From CAYJNO01 sp044432885 (GTDB lineage Bacteria > Bacillota_I > Bacilli_A > Erysipelotrichales > Erysipelotrichaceae): 5,944 bases of DNA. The position numbers were made by a program, and so were the translations under genes. The stretch lies in NCBI GenBank assembly GCA_044432885.1, contig JAWXUG010000097.1, forward strand, positions 1-5,944. Reading direction: 5' to 3'. The notes under the pieces were generated by a model that made no database searches, had not been told where the DNA came from, and was given only the letters and a program-made list of their open reading frames with translations. Below are positions 1 to 5,840 of the stretch, piece after piece. The stretch's first letter is position 1. Each line of letters opens with the position of its first letter.

Positions 1-4
1 ACAT

Positions 5-80
5 GGGGTATTAGCTCAGTTGGGAGAGCACTTGCCTTGCACGCAGGGGGTCAGCGGTTCGAGCCCGCTATGCTCCACCA
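5..80 (+). tRNA. tRNA-Ala, anticodon UGC
   Basis: A full 76-nt cloverleaf can be folded by eye. The acceptor stem GGGGTAT (5-11) pairs with ATGCTCC (70-76) using G-U wobbles. The D arm is GCTC/GAGC (14-17 and 26-29). The anticodon stem is CTTGC/GCAGG (31-35 and 43-47) with loop CTTGCAC, which places TGC at 38-40. The T arm is AGCGG/CCGCT with loop TTCGAGC. The discriminator A and a genomically encoded CCA end at 80. The UGC anticodon identifies it as the alanine tRNA that reads GCN codons. Only four bases precede it, so whether it belongs to a tRNA cluster or an rRNA operon cannot be seen. Confidence 0.97.
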
Positions 81-92
81 TTGTATAATCTT

Positions 93-118
93 AAGTCCGA
101 GTATTCGGGCTTTTTTTG
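93..118 (+). terminator. Rho-independent terminator of the tRNA-Ala transcript
   Basis: AAGTCCGA (93-100) pairs with TCGGGCTT (105-112) with one G-U wobble and a GTAT loop. A run of seven T begins at 111. The hairpin lies 12 nt after the tRNA CCA end and faces the terminator of the convergent regulator gene. Confidence 0.85.
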
Positions 119-127
119 TTTATACAC

Positions 128-158
128 AAAAAAACTGATGAAGCTATTGCTTCATCAG
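128..158 (-). terminator. Rho-independent terminator of the tetR-family gene, overlapping its coding end
   Basis: A perfect 10-bp inverted repeat, CTGATGAAGC (135-144) and GCTTCATCAG (149-158), has a 4-nt loop. Read on the minus strand it is followed by seven T (complement of A128-A134). The last four codons of the regulator lie in the upstream arm, and the TAG stop (144-146) spans the loop and the first base of the downstream arm, so the hairpin is partly coding. Confidence 0.88.
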
Positions 159-710
159 TAGGGTATCTAATTGTCGTCTATAAGCGATTGTTAAATCTTC
201 AAAAGTTTCATCTGGATGAGTTGCCCATATTTGGAGTAATCCTATTGTAATAGCCATCGAAGTGCGCACAATAATACTAGGATCACTGGTATTTGCAATC
301 TCTTTGTTCTCTTGCGCCTGTTTTACTAATTTCACAAGATATTGAAAGATTTGTTGATTATCATGGTCTAACTCGAATCCTTTAGTTAGGCGGGCTACCA
401 AAATCTTTTTAACGATTTCTTTTCCACAATAGATAAAATGCTTTGCTTTTAAATCAAAGAACGCGATAAACTGTTCATATGGACTATCTAACAAAATAAT
501 ATTACCCATATGCTCATTTTTTATATCTACCAATTCTTCAACGATTCTATCTAGGATATCCTCTTTAGAATCAAAATAATAATAGAAAGTATGTTTAGAT
601 ATTCCAGAGGCCTTGCATATATCGTTAATTGTAACTGTATCAAAAGTTTTTTCTTTAAATAATGAGATAGCAATTTTTCTAATTTCATTCTTTTTATTGT
701 TATGTTTCAT
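144..710 (-). CDS. TetR/AcrR-family transcriptional regulator, probable repressor of the adjacent ABC exporter
   Basis: This 188-residue protein is in the usual size range for TetR-family dimeric repressors. The N-terminal DNA-binding domain covers about residues 6-53. The helix-turn-helix lies at about 27-46, with the family pattern ITINDICKASGIS-like followed by KHTFYYYF (39-46) and the typical KEDIL after it. Residues from about 55 to 188 form a helical ligand-binding and dimerisation domain that diverges too much to name a ligand. The start is supported by AAGGGGG on the minus strand, five bases before the ATG. The gene is divergent from the two exporter genes with 119 bp between the start codons, the classic arrangement for a local repressor that also controls itself. 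Target and inducer are inferred. Because exporter substrates often serve as inducers of such repressors, a toxic amphipathic compound is a reasonable guess and no more. The gene ends inside its own terminator hairpin. Confidence 0.93.
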   Translation of the reverse strand: MKHNNKKNEIRKIAISLFKEKTFDTVTINDICKASGISKHTFYYYFDSKEDILDRIVEELVDIKNEHMGNIILLDSPYEQFIAFFDLKAKHFIYCGKEIVKKILVARLTKGFELDHDNQQIFQYLVKLVKQAQENKEIANTSDPSIIVRTSMAITIGLLQIWATHPDETFEDLTIAYRRQLDTLLMKQ

Positions 711-727
711 TTCTACCCCCTTAGTTG

Positions 728-747
728 TATGTTAAATATAGCACATA
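728..747. promoter_or_regulatory. Candidate TetR-family operator over the regulator's own -10
   Basis: TATGT (728-732) and ACATA (743-747) form an inverted repeat with a 10-bp centre, covering the -10 element of the regulator promoter. The same half-sites recur, closely spaced, in the second candidate operator. The surrounding DNA is very AT-rich, so short repeats arise by chance. Support comes from the shared half-site and the position, not from length. Confidence 0.4.
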
Positions 748-763
748 TAACTTTAGTTTTCAA
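735..763 (-). promoter_or_regulatory. Sigma-A-type promoter of the tetR-family gene
   Basis: On the minus strand, TTGAAA (complement of 758-763) is separated by exactly 17 bp from TATATT (complement of 735-740). TGC directly before the -10 gives an extended -10 element. Transcription would start near 728, leaving a leader of about 18 nt with the AAGGGGG ribosome binding site. The -10 falls inside the inverted repeat at 728-747, which suggests autoregulation. Confidence 0.7.
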
Positions 764-765
764 TA

Positions 766-793
766 TATATAATTATGTTTACATATTTATATA
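766..793. promoter_or_regulatory. Candidate TetR-family operator over the exporter -35 region
   Basis: This is an imperfect 28-bp inverted repeat centred between 779 and 780. Twelve of the 14 symmetric positions pair; the exceptions are 773/786 and the central TT. The core is TATGT-TT-ACATA (774-785). It covers the likely -35 of the exporter promoter (TTTACA, 778-783), where a bound repressor dimer would exclude RNA polymerase. The outer arms are mostly TA steps, so the meaningful part may be only the 12-bp core. Confidence 0.5.
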
Positions 794-809
794 ACCGTGG
801 TAATATAAT
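778..809 (+). promoter_or_regulatory. Promoter of the ABC exporter operon
   Basis: A perfect TATAAT lies at 804-809. The best -35-like hexamer, TTTACA (778-783), is 20 bp from it. It is 17 bp from the overlapping -10-like TAATAT (801-806), which is preceded by TGG (798-800) as an extended -10. Either register starts transcription near 813-816, giving a very short leader before the AAAGGAGA ribosome binding site at 818-825. The overlap of the -35 with the inverted repeat at 766-793 suggests repression. Confidence 0.6.
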
Positions 810-829
810 TTTATTCGAAAGGAGAATCT

Positions 830-3004
830 ATGTTTAAATTATTAAAATATTGTAAACCTTATTTAATATCTATCTTACTTATTTTTGTGATGATTTTTAT
901 TCAAGTTCAAGCAGAACTTGCTTTGCCTGATTATATGTCGCAAATTGTTACAGAAGGTATTCAATATGGTGGTATTACTGATGAGGTGCCTGAGGCAATC
1001 ACGTCAGATAATATGAATAAATTACTTTTACTAGCCGATGAAGCGCAAGATGAAATTATTCTTGAGTCTTACACATACATTGAGCAGGGGGATGAATCCT
1101 ATCTTGCGATCTATCCTGAACTTGAAAATCAATCCATTTATTTATTAAAAGAGGAAACGGTTGAACTCAATCAATTGATAACACCGCTTTTATCTATTAA
1201 ATATATGCTATCTTCTAGTGATACTTTATCTATGTTAGGAATACCTGAGGGAACAGATATATGGCAAATGTTAGCTATTAATCCTGATGCTTTAAGTCAA
1301 ATAAGTAGTCAATCAGAAAGTTTAACTGCTGATATTGATACTTCAACTATCGCTTTAATGGCAGTTAAGGCTGAATATGATGCGCTTAAAATGGATACAG
1401 GCGTGATACAAACAGACTACATTTTAAATAGAGGATTGATTATGTTGACCATCTCTTTGTTTTCTGTCATTGTCACCATTATTGGTACTTTTCTTTCAAG
1501 TAGAACTGCCGCTAAGATTGCAAGAGATATTCGCCTAGATGTGTTTTCTAAAGTAGAATCTTTTTCTAGTAGTGAATTTTCTAAGTTTTCTACATCCTCT
1601 TTAATCACACGATCTAACACCGATGTACAACAAATCCAAACTGTGCTTACAATGACTTTTAGAATTGTTATGTATGCCCCTTTAATGGGAATAGGTGCTT
1701 TGATTAAAGTATTTAATTATCCAAGCATGTTATGGATTTTAGGATTTATTTTAGTTTTCATTATTTCTTTGATGGTTTTTGTATTCACTCAAGCATTACC
1801 TCGTTTTAGCAAGATTCAAAAGTTAGTGGATAAACTTACTTTAATTATGCGAGAAAACCTTGATGGAATGTTGGTAGTTCGTGCCTTTAATACACAAAAT
1901 TATGAAGAAAAAAGATTTAATGAAACCAATACAGATTTAACGAAGATTAACTTATTTGTCAATCGTTTGACTGCTTGTATCAGTCCTGTTATGACCTTTT
2001 TAATGAGTAGTGTGAGTATATTAATCGTATGGGTTGGTGGTCATCAAATCGATTTAGGCAATATGGATATTGGGTCGATGTTAGCGTTTATGCAATATGC
2101 ACTTCTTGTGTTAATGAGTTTTATGATGGTAGCGATGATTTTCATCATTATTCCTCGCGCAAGTGTATCTGCTGTTCGTATAAATGAAGTCTTAGAAACA
2201 CAGCTAACGATACTTGATCCATCAAATCCTCAACAGGTTCCTGTTGAAAATCAAGTATTATCCTTTAATCATGTAAGCTTTAAATATCCACTTGCAGAAG
2301 AAAATGTCCTTACAGACATTCACTTTACTGCAAAACCTGGAGAAACCATCGCAATTATTGGAGGTACAGGATCTGGTAAATCGACTTTAATTAACCTTAT
2401 CCCACGTTTCTTTGATGTAAGTGAGGGAAGTATCACTTACGGAGATATCAACATCAAGGACTACGACCAACATGATCTAAGAGATAAAATTGGTTATGTC
2501 CCTCAAAAAGGTATTCTATTTTCTGGAACAATCGAATCCAATTTACAATACGCTGATGAACATGCTACAAAACAAACGCTTGTTAATGTCTTGCAAGTAT
2601 CTCAATCTGAAGAATTTGTATCCGCAATGCCACAGGGCGAATTAAGTCCTATCGCGCAAGGAGGAACCAATGTATCTGGTGGGCAAAAACAACGACTATC
2701 TATTGCAAGGGCATTAGTTAAAAAACCGAATATTCTTATTTTTGATGATTCTTTTTCAGCTCTTGATTTCAAAACAGATGCCACACTTAGAAAAGAATTG
2801 AGTCAATTCTTAAAAGAAACTAAAAGCACTTTATTCATTGTGGCCCAACGTATCAATACCATTTTAAATGCAGATAAAATCATTGTCTTAGAAGATGGTA
2901 AAATGGTAGGTTTCGGTAATCATGAAACGCTTTTAAAATCGTGTGAAGTATATCAAGAAATTGCTTATTCTCAATTAAGTAAGGAGGAATTAGAAAATGT
3001 CTAA
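830..3004 (+). CDS. Heterodimeric ABC multidrug-type exporter, subunit 1 (degenerate ATP site, large extracellular insert)
   Basis: This 724-residue half-transporter carries a membrane domain followed by a nucleotide-binding domain. TM1 is at about 10-31, TM2 at 202-224, TM3 at 279-297, TM4 at 301-325, TM5 at 380-403 and TM6 at 415-440. The ATPase has an A-loop Tyr486, Walker A GGTGSGKST (511-519, Lys517), Q-loop Gln559 and signature VSGGQ (615-619). In its Walker B, IFDDS puts Asp640 where the catalytic Glu should be, and AQR puts Gln673 where the switch His should be. These changes mark the degenerate subunit of the TM287/288, BmrCD and LmrCD group, so the partner is needed for efficient hydrolysis. 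The protein is about 145 residues longer than TM287-like proteins because of a mostly polar segment (about 33-200) between TM1 and TM2, predicted outside the membrane. AAAGGAGA sits four bases before the ATG. It is the first gene of a two-gene operon. Probable role is drug or metabolite efflux; lipid or peptide substrates are possible. Confidence 0.93.
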   Translation: MFKLLKYCKPYLISILLIFVMIFIQVQAELALPDYMSQIVTEGIQYGGITDEVPEAITSDNMNKLLLLADEAQDEIILESYTYIEQGDESYLAIYPELENQSIYLLKEETVELNQLITPLLSIKYMLSSSDTLSMLGIPEGTDIWQMLAINPDALSQISSQSESLTADIDTSTIALMAVKAEYDALKMDTGVIQTDYILNRGLIMLTISLFSVIVTIIGTFLSSRTAAKIARDIRLDVFSKVESFSSSEFSKFSTSSLITRSNTDVQQIQTVLTMTFRIVMYAPLMGIGALIKVFNYPSMLWILGFILVFIISLMVFVFTQALPRFSKIQKLVDKLTLIMRENLDGMLVVRAFNTQNYEEKRFNETNTDLTKINLFVNRLTACISPVMTFLMSSVSILIVWVGGHQIDLGNMDIGSMLAFMQYALLVLMSFMMVAMIFIIIPRASVSAVRINEVLETQLTILDPSNPQQVPVENQVLSFNHVSFKYPLAEENVLTDIHFTAKPGETIAIIGGTGSGKSTLINLIPRFFDVSEGSITYGDINIKDYDQHDLRDKIGYVPQKGILFSGTIESNLQYADEHATKQTLVNVLQVSQSEEFVSAMPQGELSPIAQGGTNVSGGQKQRLSIARALVKKPNILIFDDSFSALDFKTDATLRKELSQFLKETKSTLFIVAQRINTILNADKIIVLEDGKMVGFGNHETLLKSCEVYQEIAYSQLSKEELENV
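2981..2999 (+). promoter_or_regulatory. Ribosome binding site for exporter subunit 2, inside the end of subunit 1
   Basis: AAGGAGG (2981-2987) lies nine bases before the ATG at 2997, within the last codons of the upstream gene. The two reading frames overlap by 8 nt (2997-3004). This supports the chosen start and suggests translational coupling, which would help produce equal amounts of the two subunits. Confidence 0.85.
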
Positions 3005-4889
3005 TCAAACAACTCCAAATAATCAAAAACAACAAGGCCCTCGTGGCCCTATGGGGGGTGGCCCCGGGGGAATGAATATGGGCGGAAGTGGTGAAAAAGC
3101 CAAGAACTTCAATAAAACCATCAAAGAATTAGGACAATATTTAAGTGTTTATAAATTATCAATTATCATCGTTATTATCTTTGCTATCGGTAGTACAATC
3201 TTCTCTGTTGTAGGTCCTAAAATATTAGGGACAGCTACCAACCTTTTAGTAGAAGGATTAACGAGTAAGTATCAAGGAGGCATTGGCATTGACTTTGATA
3301 GCATTGCAAAAATCTTACTTTTCTTAATAGCGCTTTATATTGTGAGTGCAATCTTCTCTTATATTCAACATTGGATTATGTCAGGGGTTACACAAAAAGT
3401 AGCTTATAATCTAAGAAAACAATTATCTGAAAAGATGAATCGCTTACCTTTAAAATATTTTGATACCACAAGCCATGGGGATGTTTTATCAAGGGTTACC
3501 AATGATATTGACACCTTATCTCAAAGTCTAAATCAATCCCTTCAACAAGTTTTAACCTCTCTTGTAACAATTGTGGGTATCTTGATTATGATGTTATCCA
3601 TTAGCTGGCAAATGACGCTTGTAGCCCTTATCGTTATTCCTATGTCAGGAGTTTGTGTGATGCAAGTTGTAAAACGTTCACAACAATACTTTAAAGATCA
3701 ACAACGTGTCTTAGGAAATGTTAATGGACATATTGAAGAAATGTATGGTGGTCATTTGGTTGTTAAGGCCTTTAATGGGGAAGAAAAATCTGTTGAAACC
3801 TTTACACAACTAAATGAAAATTTATATCAAGTAGGATACAAGGCACAATTCTTATCAGGTTTAATGCAACCTTTAACTCAATTTATTGGGAATTTAGGCT
3901 ATGTTGGTGTATGTATTACAGGGGGATTACTCGCTTTATCAGGTAGCGTACAAATTGGAGACATTCAAGCATTCATTCAATATGTAAAATCCTTCAACCA
4001 ACCTATTTCTCAAACTGCTCAAATGATGAATATTATCCAATCTACAGCAGCTGCGGCTGAGCGCATCTTTGAGTTTTTACATCAACCAGAAGAAATAAGT
4101 GACCCTATAAATCTTGTATCTATCTTTGGTGAAAAAGGTCAATCAATTATTTCAGGACAAGTTAGTTTTGAAAATGTTCGCTTCGGTTACAATCCAGATA
4201 AAATTATTATCCAAAATTTCAGCACCTATGTAGGAAGTGGAAAAAAAGTAGCCATTGTAGGCCCTACTGGAGCCGGGAAAACAACCATTGTTAAATTGTT
4301 AATGAGATTTTATGAATTAAATAGTGGAGACATTTATATTGATGGACATAATACCAAAGATTTTACCCGTGAGGACTTAAGAAGTTTATTTGGAATGGTA
4401 TTACAAGATGCCTGGCTACATAGTGGAACAATTATGGAAAATATTCGTTATGGCAACTTAAACGCAAGTGATGAGGAAGTCTATAAGGCAGCTGATAGCG
4501 CCTATGTTGATCACTTTATCCGTACACTTGAGCATGGCTATCAAACAACTATTAACGAAGAAAGCACCAATATTTCTCAAGGGCAAAAACAACTATTAAC
4601 AATTGCCCGTGCCTTTTTATCTAATCCTAAGATTTTAATTCTTGATGAAGCTACTTCCTCTGTAGATACAAGAACAGAAATCCTAATCCAAAAAGGAATG
4701 GAAAAGCTGATGCAAGGTCGTACATCTTTCATCATTGCCCATCGACTATCAACCATTAAAAATGCCGATATTATCCTAGTATTAAAAGATGGAGATATTG
4801 TCGAAGTTGGAAACCACGATGATTTACTTGCAAAGGATGGCTTCTACGCTTCTTTATATAATAGTCAATTCGATCCTGAAGAAAATTAA
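2997..4889 (+). CDS. Heterodimeric ABC multidrug-type exporter, subunit 2 (catalytic ATP site)
   Basis: This 630-residue half-transporter is the partner of subunit 1. It begins with a Gln/Asn-rich stretch and a Gly/Pro/Met-rich cytoplasmic tail (about 14-32), then an amphipathic lead into TM1 (54-74). Further helices lie at about 105-128, 185-204, 208-229, 291-315 and 322-345. The ATPase has A-loop Tyr398, Walker A GPTGAGKTT (422-430, Lys428), Q-loop Gln470, Walker B ILDE with catalytic Glu551, and switch His582 in IAHR. Its signature is ISQGQ (526-530) instead of LSGGQ. Its Walker motifs therefore pair with the intact VSGGQ of subunit 1 to form the hydrolytic site, while its altered signature faces the degenerate motifs of subunit 1. 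This matches TM288-like subunits. The ATG at 2997 is backed by AAGGAGG nine bases upstream. It overlaps the previous gene by 8 nt and ends just before a strong terminator. Substrate cannot be read from sequence. Confidence 0.94.
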   Translation: MSNQTTPNNQKQQGPRGPMGGGPGGMNMGGSGEKAKNFNKTIKELGQYLSVYKLSIIIVIIFAIGSTIFSVVGPKILGTATNLLVEGLTSKYQGGIGIDFDSIAKILLFLIALYIVSAIFSYIQHWIMSGVTQKVAYNLRKQLSEKMNRLPLKYFDTTSHGDVLSRVTNDIDTLSQSLNQSLQQVLTSLVTIVGILIMMLSISWQMTLVALIVIPMSGVCVMQVVKRSQQYFKDQQRVLGNVNGHIEEMYGGHLVVKAFNGEEKSVETFTQLNENLYQVGYKAQFLSGLMQPLTQFIGNLGYVGVCITGGLLALSGSVQIGDIQAFIQYVKSFNQPISQTAQMMNIIQSTAAAAERIFEFLHQPEEISDPINLVSIFGEKGQSIISGQVSFENVRFGYNPDKIIIQNFSTYVGSGKKVAIVGPTGAGKTTIVKLLMRFYELNSGDIYIDGHNTKDFTREDLRSLFGMVLQDAWLHSGTIMENIRYGNLNASDEEVYKAADSAYVDHFIRTLEHGYQTTINEESTNISQGQKQLLTIARAFLSNPKILILDEATSSVDTRTEILIQKGMEKLMQGRTSFIIAHRLSTIKNADIILVLKDGDIVEVGNHDDLLAKDGFYASLYNSQFDPEEN

Positions 4890-4900
4890 GACAAACACAT

Positions 4901-4925
4901 AAAACGAGCCATATGGCTCGTTTTT
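4901..4925. terminator. Bidirectional terminator between the exporter operon and the HAD gene
   Basis: AAAACGAGCC (4901-4910) and GGCTCGTTTT (4915-4924) are perfect complements around an ATAT loop. T-runs lie on both sides: five T to 4925 on the plus strand, and four T (complement of A4901-A4904) on the minus strand. The site begins 11 bases after the subunit 2 stop. The minus-strand HAD stop codon (4924-4926) overlaps its edge, so it should stop transcription from both directions. Confidence 0.9.
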
Positions 4926-5709
4926 ACTTATTGAACAACTTGTTTATTATTTCTGCAATCCCATCTTCGCTAATTGGTTTTGTAACATACTTGGCAATCG
5001 CCTTTAACTCGTCAATCGCATCACCGACTGCACATCCATATTTAGCTTTGCTTACCATCTCTTTATCGTTACTACTATCTCCGATTGCAAACACCTCTTC
5101 CCAATCGATTTTTAATTCCTGCATAATGACTTCGATACCCGTAGACTTATTTACCCCTTTTCTAAGTATTTCAAAGTCACTTCCATCACCCTTGATAATG
5201 TCTGCATTAGGGCAAAGTACTCTAAGTTCTTCTATTTGATCAGGTGTTGTGTTCACAATAATATTTACAGGTGGTGAACTTAGATGACGATCAAATTGGT
5301 TTTTCTTAAATTTAAAAATTTCATATGCATCTTTCATTAAATCTATCCATACAAAGGCATCCCCATATTCGTAGATATAACAAGCATCTTCAAATTTGAA
5401 TATAGCTGGCCACTTATGATCTACTGTATGTTGATAAATTTTATGAACTTCTTCTCCATCCAATCTCATGCTAGAAATAATTTGATTTTCTTGATTCAAC
5501 ACAATATGTCCATTAAATCCTATTAAATAATCTGGTTCGACTGCAAATAGTTCATCATTCACACTAAAGTGTGGCCTTCCTGTCGCAATGACAATTTTCA
5601 CACCTTGTTTCTTTAGATTTTTTATGGCTTTAATACTTGATTCATAGATACACTGATGTTTATGGTCATATAGCGTACCATCAATATCAAAGACTGCTAA
5701 TTTAATCAT
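4924..5709 (-). CDS. Cof-type HAD-superfamily (IIB) hydrolase, probable sugar-phosphate or small-metabolite phosphatase
   Basis: This 261-residue cytoplasmic protein has all four HAD motifs. Motif I is DIDGT, with nucleophile Asp8 and acid/base Asp10. Motif II is ATGRP (Thr43). Motif III Lys is probably Lys188 in GVNKS. Motif IV is GDSSND (211-215), with Asp211 and Asp215 for Mg2+ binding. The cap, about residues 85-185, lies between motifs II and III, which defines the C2/IIB class and its Cof subgroup. Such enzymes dephosphorylate sugar phosphates, pyridoxal phosphate, flavin precursors or similar metabolites with broad overlap, so the substrate cannot be assigned. The start has AAAAGAGG on the minus strand five bases upstream. 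It is convergent with the exporter operon and divergent from a sugar kinase gene, which fits a sugar-phosphate link only loosely. No catalytic residue appears missing. Confidence 0.93.
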   Translation of the reverse strand: MIKLAVFDIDGTLYDHKHQCIYESSIKAIKNLKKQGVKIVIATGRPHFSVNDELFAVEPDYLIGFNGHIVLNQENQIISSMRLDGEEVHKIYQHTVDHKWPAIFKFEDACYIYEYGDAFVWIDLMKDAYEIFKFKKNQFDRHLSSPPVNIIVNTTPDQIEELRVLCPNADIIKGDGSDFEILRKGVNKSTGIEVIMQELKIDWEEVFAIGDSSNDKEMVSKAKYGCAVGDAIDELKAIAKYVTKPISEDGIAEIINKLFNK

Positions 5710-5733
5710 ATGCGCCTCTTTTCTTACTTATTA

Positions 5734-5761
5734 AGTATAACATCAAAGATTTTATTTTCCA
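5734..5761 (-). promoter_or_regulatory. Promoter of the HAD hydrolase gene
   Basis: On the minus strand, TATACT (complement of 5734-5739) is preceded at 16 bp by TGGAAA (complement of 5756-5761), which matches the -35 consensus at four of six positions. Transcription would start near 5727, just before the AAAAGAGG ribosome binding site. Confidence 0.5.
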
Positions 5762-5781
5762 TTTATATTTTATTCTTCCAC

Positions 5782-5812
5782 TTTATATCCCACGTTTGTT
5801 CTGTGATATAAT
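5782..5812 (+). promoter_or_regulatory. Promoter of the ROK-family kinase gene
   Basis: A perfect TATAAT (5807-5812) is directly preceded by TGA, an extended -10 element. The -35 is weak: TTTATA (5782-5787) with a long 19-bp spacer is the best candidate, so the extended -10 may carry most of the recognition. The start would be near 5819. An inverted repeat, TATAATA/TATTATA (5807-5813 and 5821-5827), spans from the -10 to just before the ribosome binding site. Confidence 0.6.
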
Positions 5813-5840
5813 AAGCTATATATTATACGAGGAGAAAATC

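Noticed and set aside
711..829. A riboswitch, attenuator or small RNA in the divergent intergenic region
   Set aside because: The predicted leaders are only about 15-18 nt, and there is no hairpin with a T-run or recognisable conserved element. The promoters and candidate operators account for most of the space.
1417..1620. A 67-codon minus-strand open frame within exporter subunit 1
   Set aside because: It is antisense to a strongly supported coding region, and shows no recognisable domain and no gene context.
2741..2749. The Asp in place of Glu in Walker B as a sign of a decaying pseudogene
   Set aside because: The reading frame is intact, all other motifs are present, and the same substitutions are normal in the degenerate subunit of heterodimeric exporters.
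2602..2784. A 60-codon minus-strand open frame within exporter subunit 1
   Set aside because: It is the complement of the signature and Walker B coding region, so it reflects codon constraint on the real gene.
3051..3080. Alternative downstream starts for subunit 2 at Met19, Met26 or Met28
   Set aside because: The ATG at 2997 has a near-perfect AAGGAGG at good spacing. The upstream residues fit the Gly-rich tails of related proteins, and the G-rich stretch before the later Met codons is coding sequence, not a proper ribosome binding site.
1..4944. A CRISPR array, insertion sequence, toxin-antitoxin pair or phage gene
   Set aside because: I saw no regularly spaced repeats, no transposase or integrase motifs, no terminal inverted repeats with target duplications, and no small paired genes. 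All the sequence is accounted for by the listed genes and short intergenic regions.
4913..5239. A 108-codon plus-strand open frame opposite the HAD gene
   Set aside because: It lies wholly antisense to a HAD gene with all catalytic motifs, starts inside the terminator hairpin, and has no convincing ribosome binding site. Its hydrophobic Ser/Leu-rich product is typical of a frame shadow.
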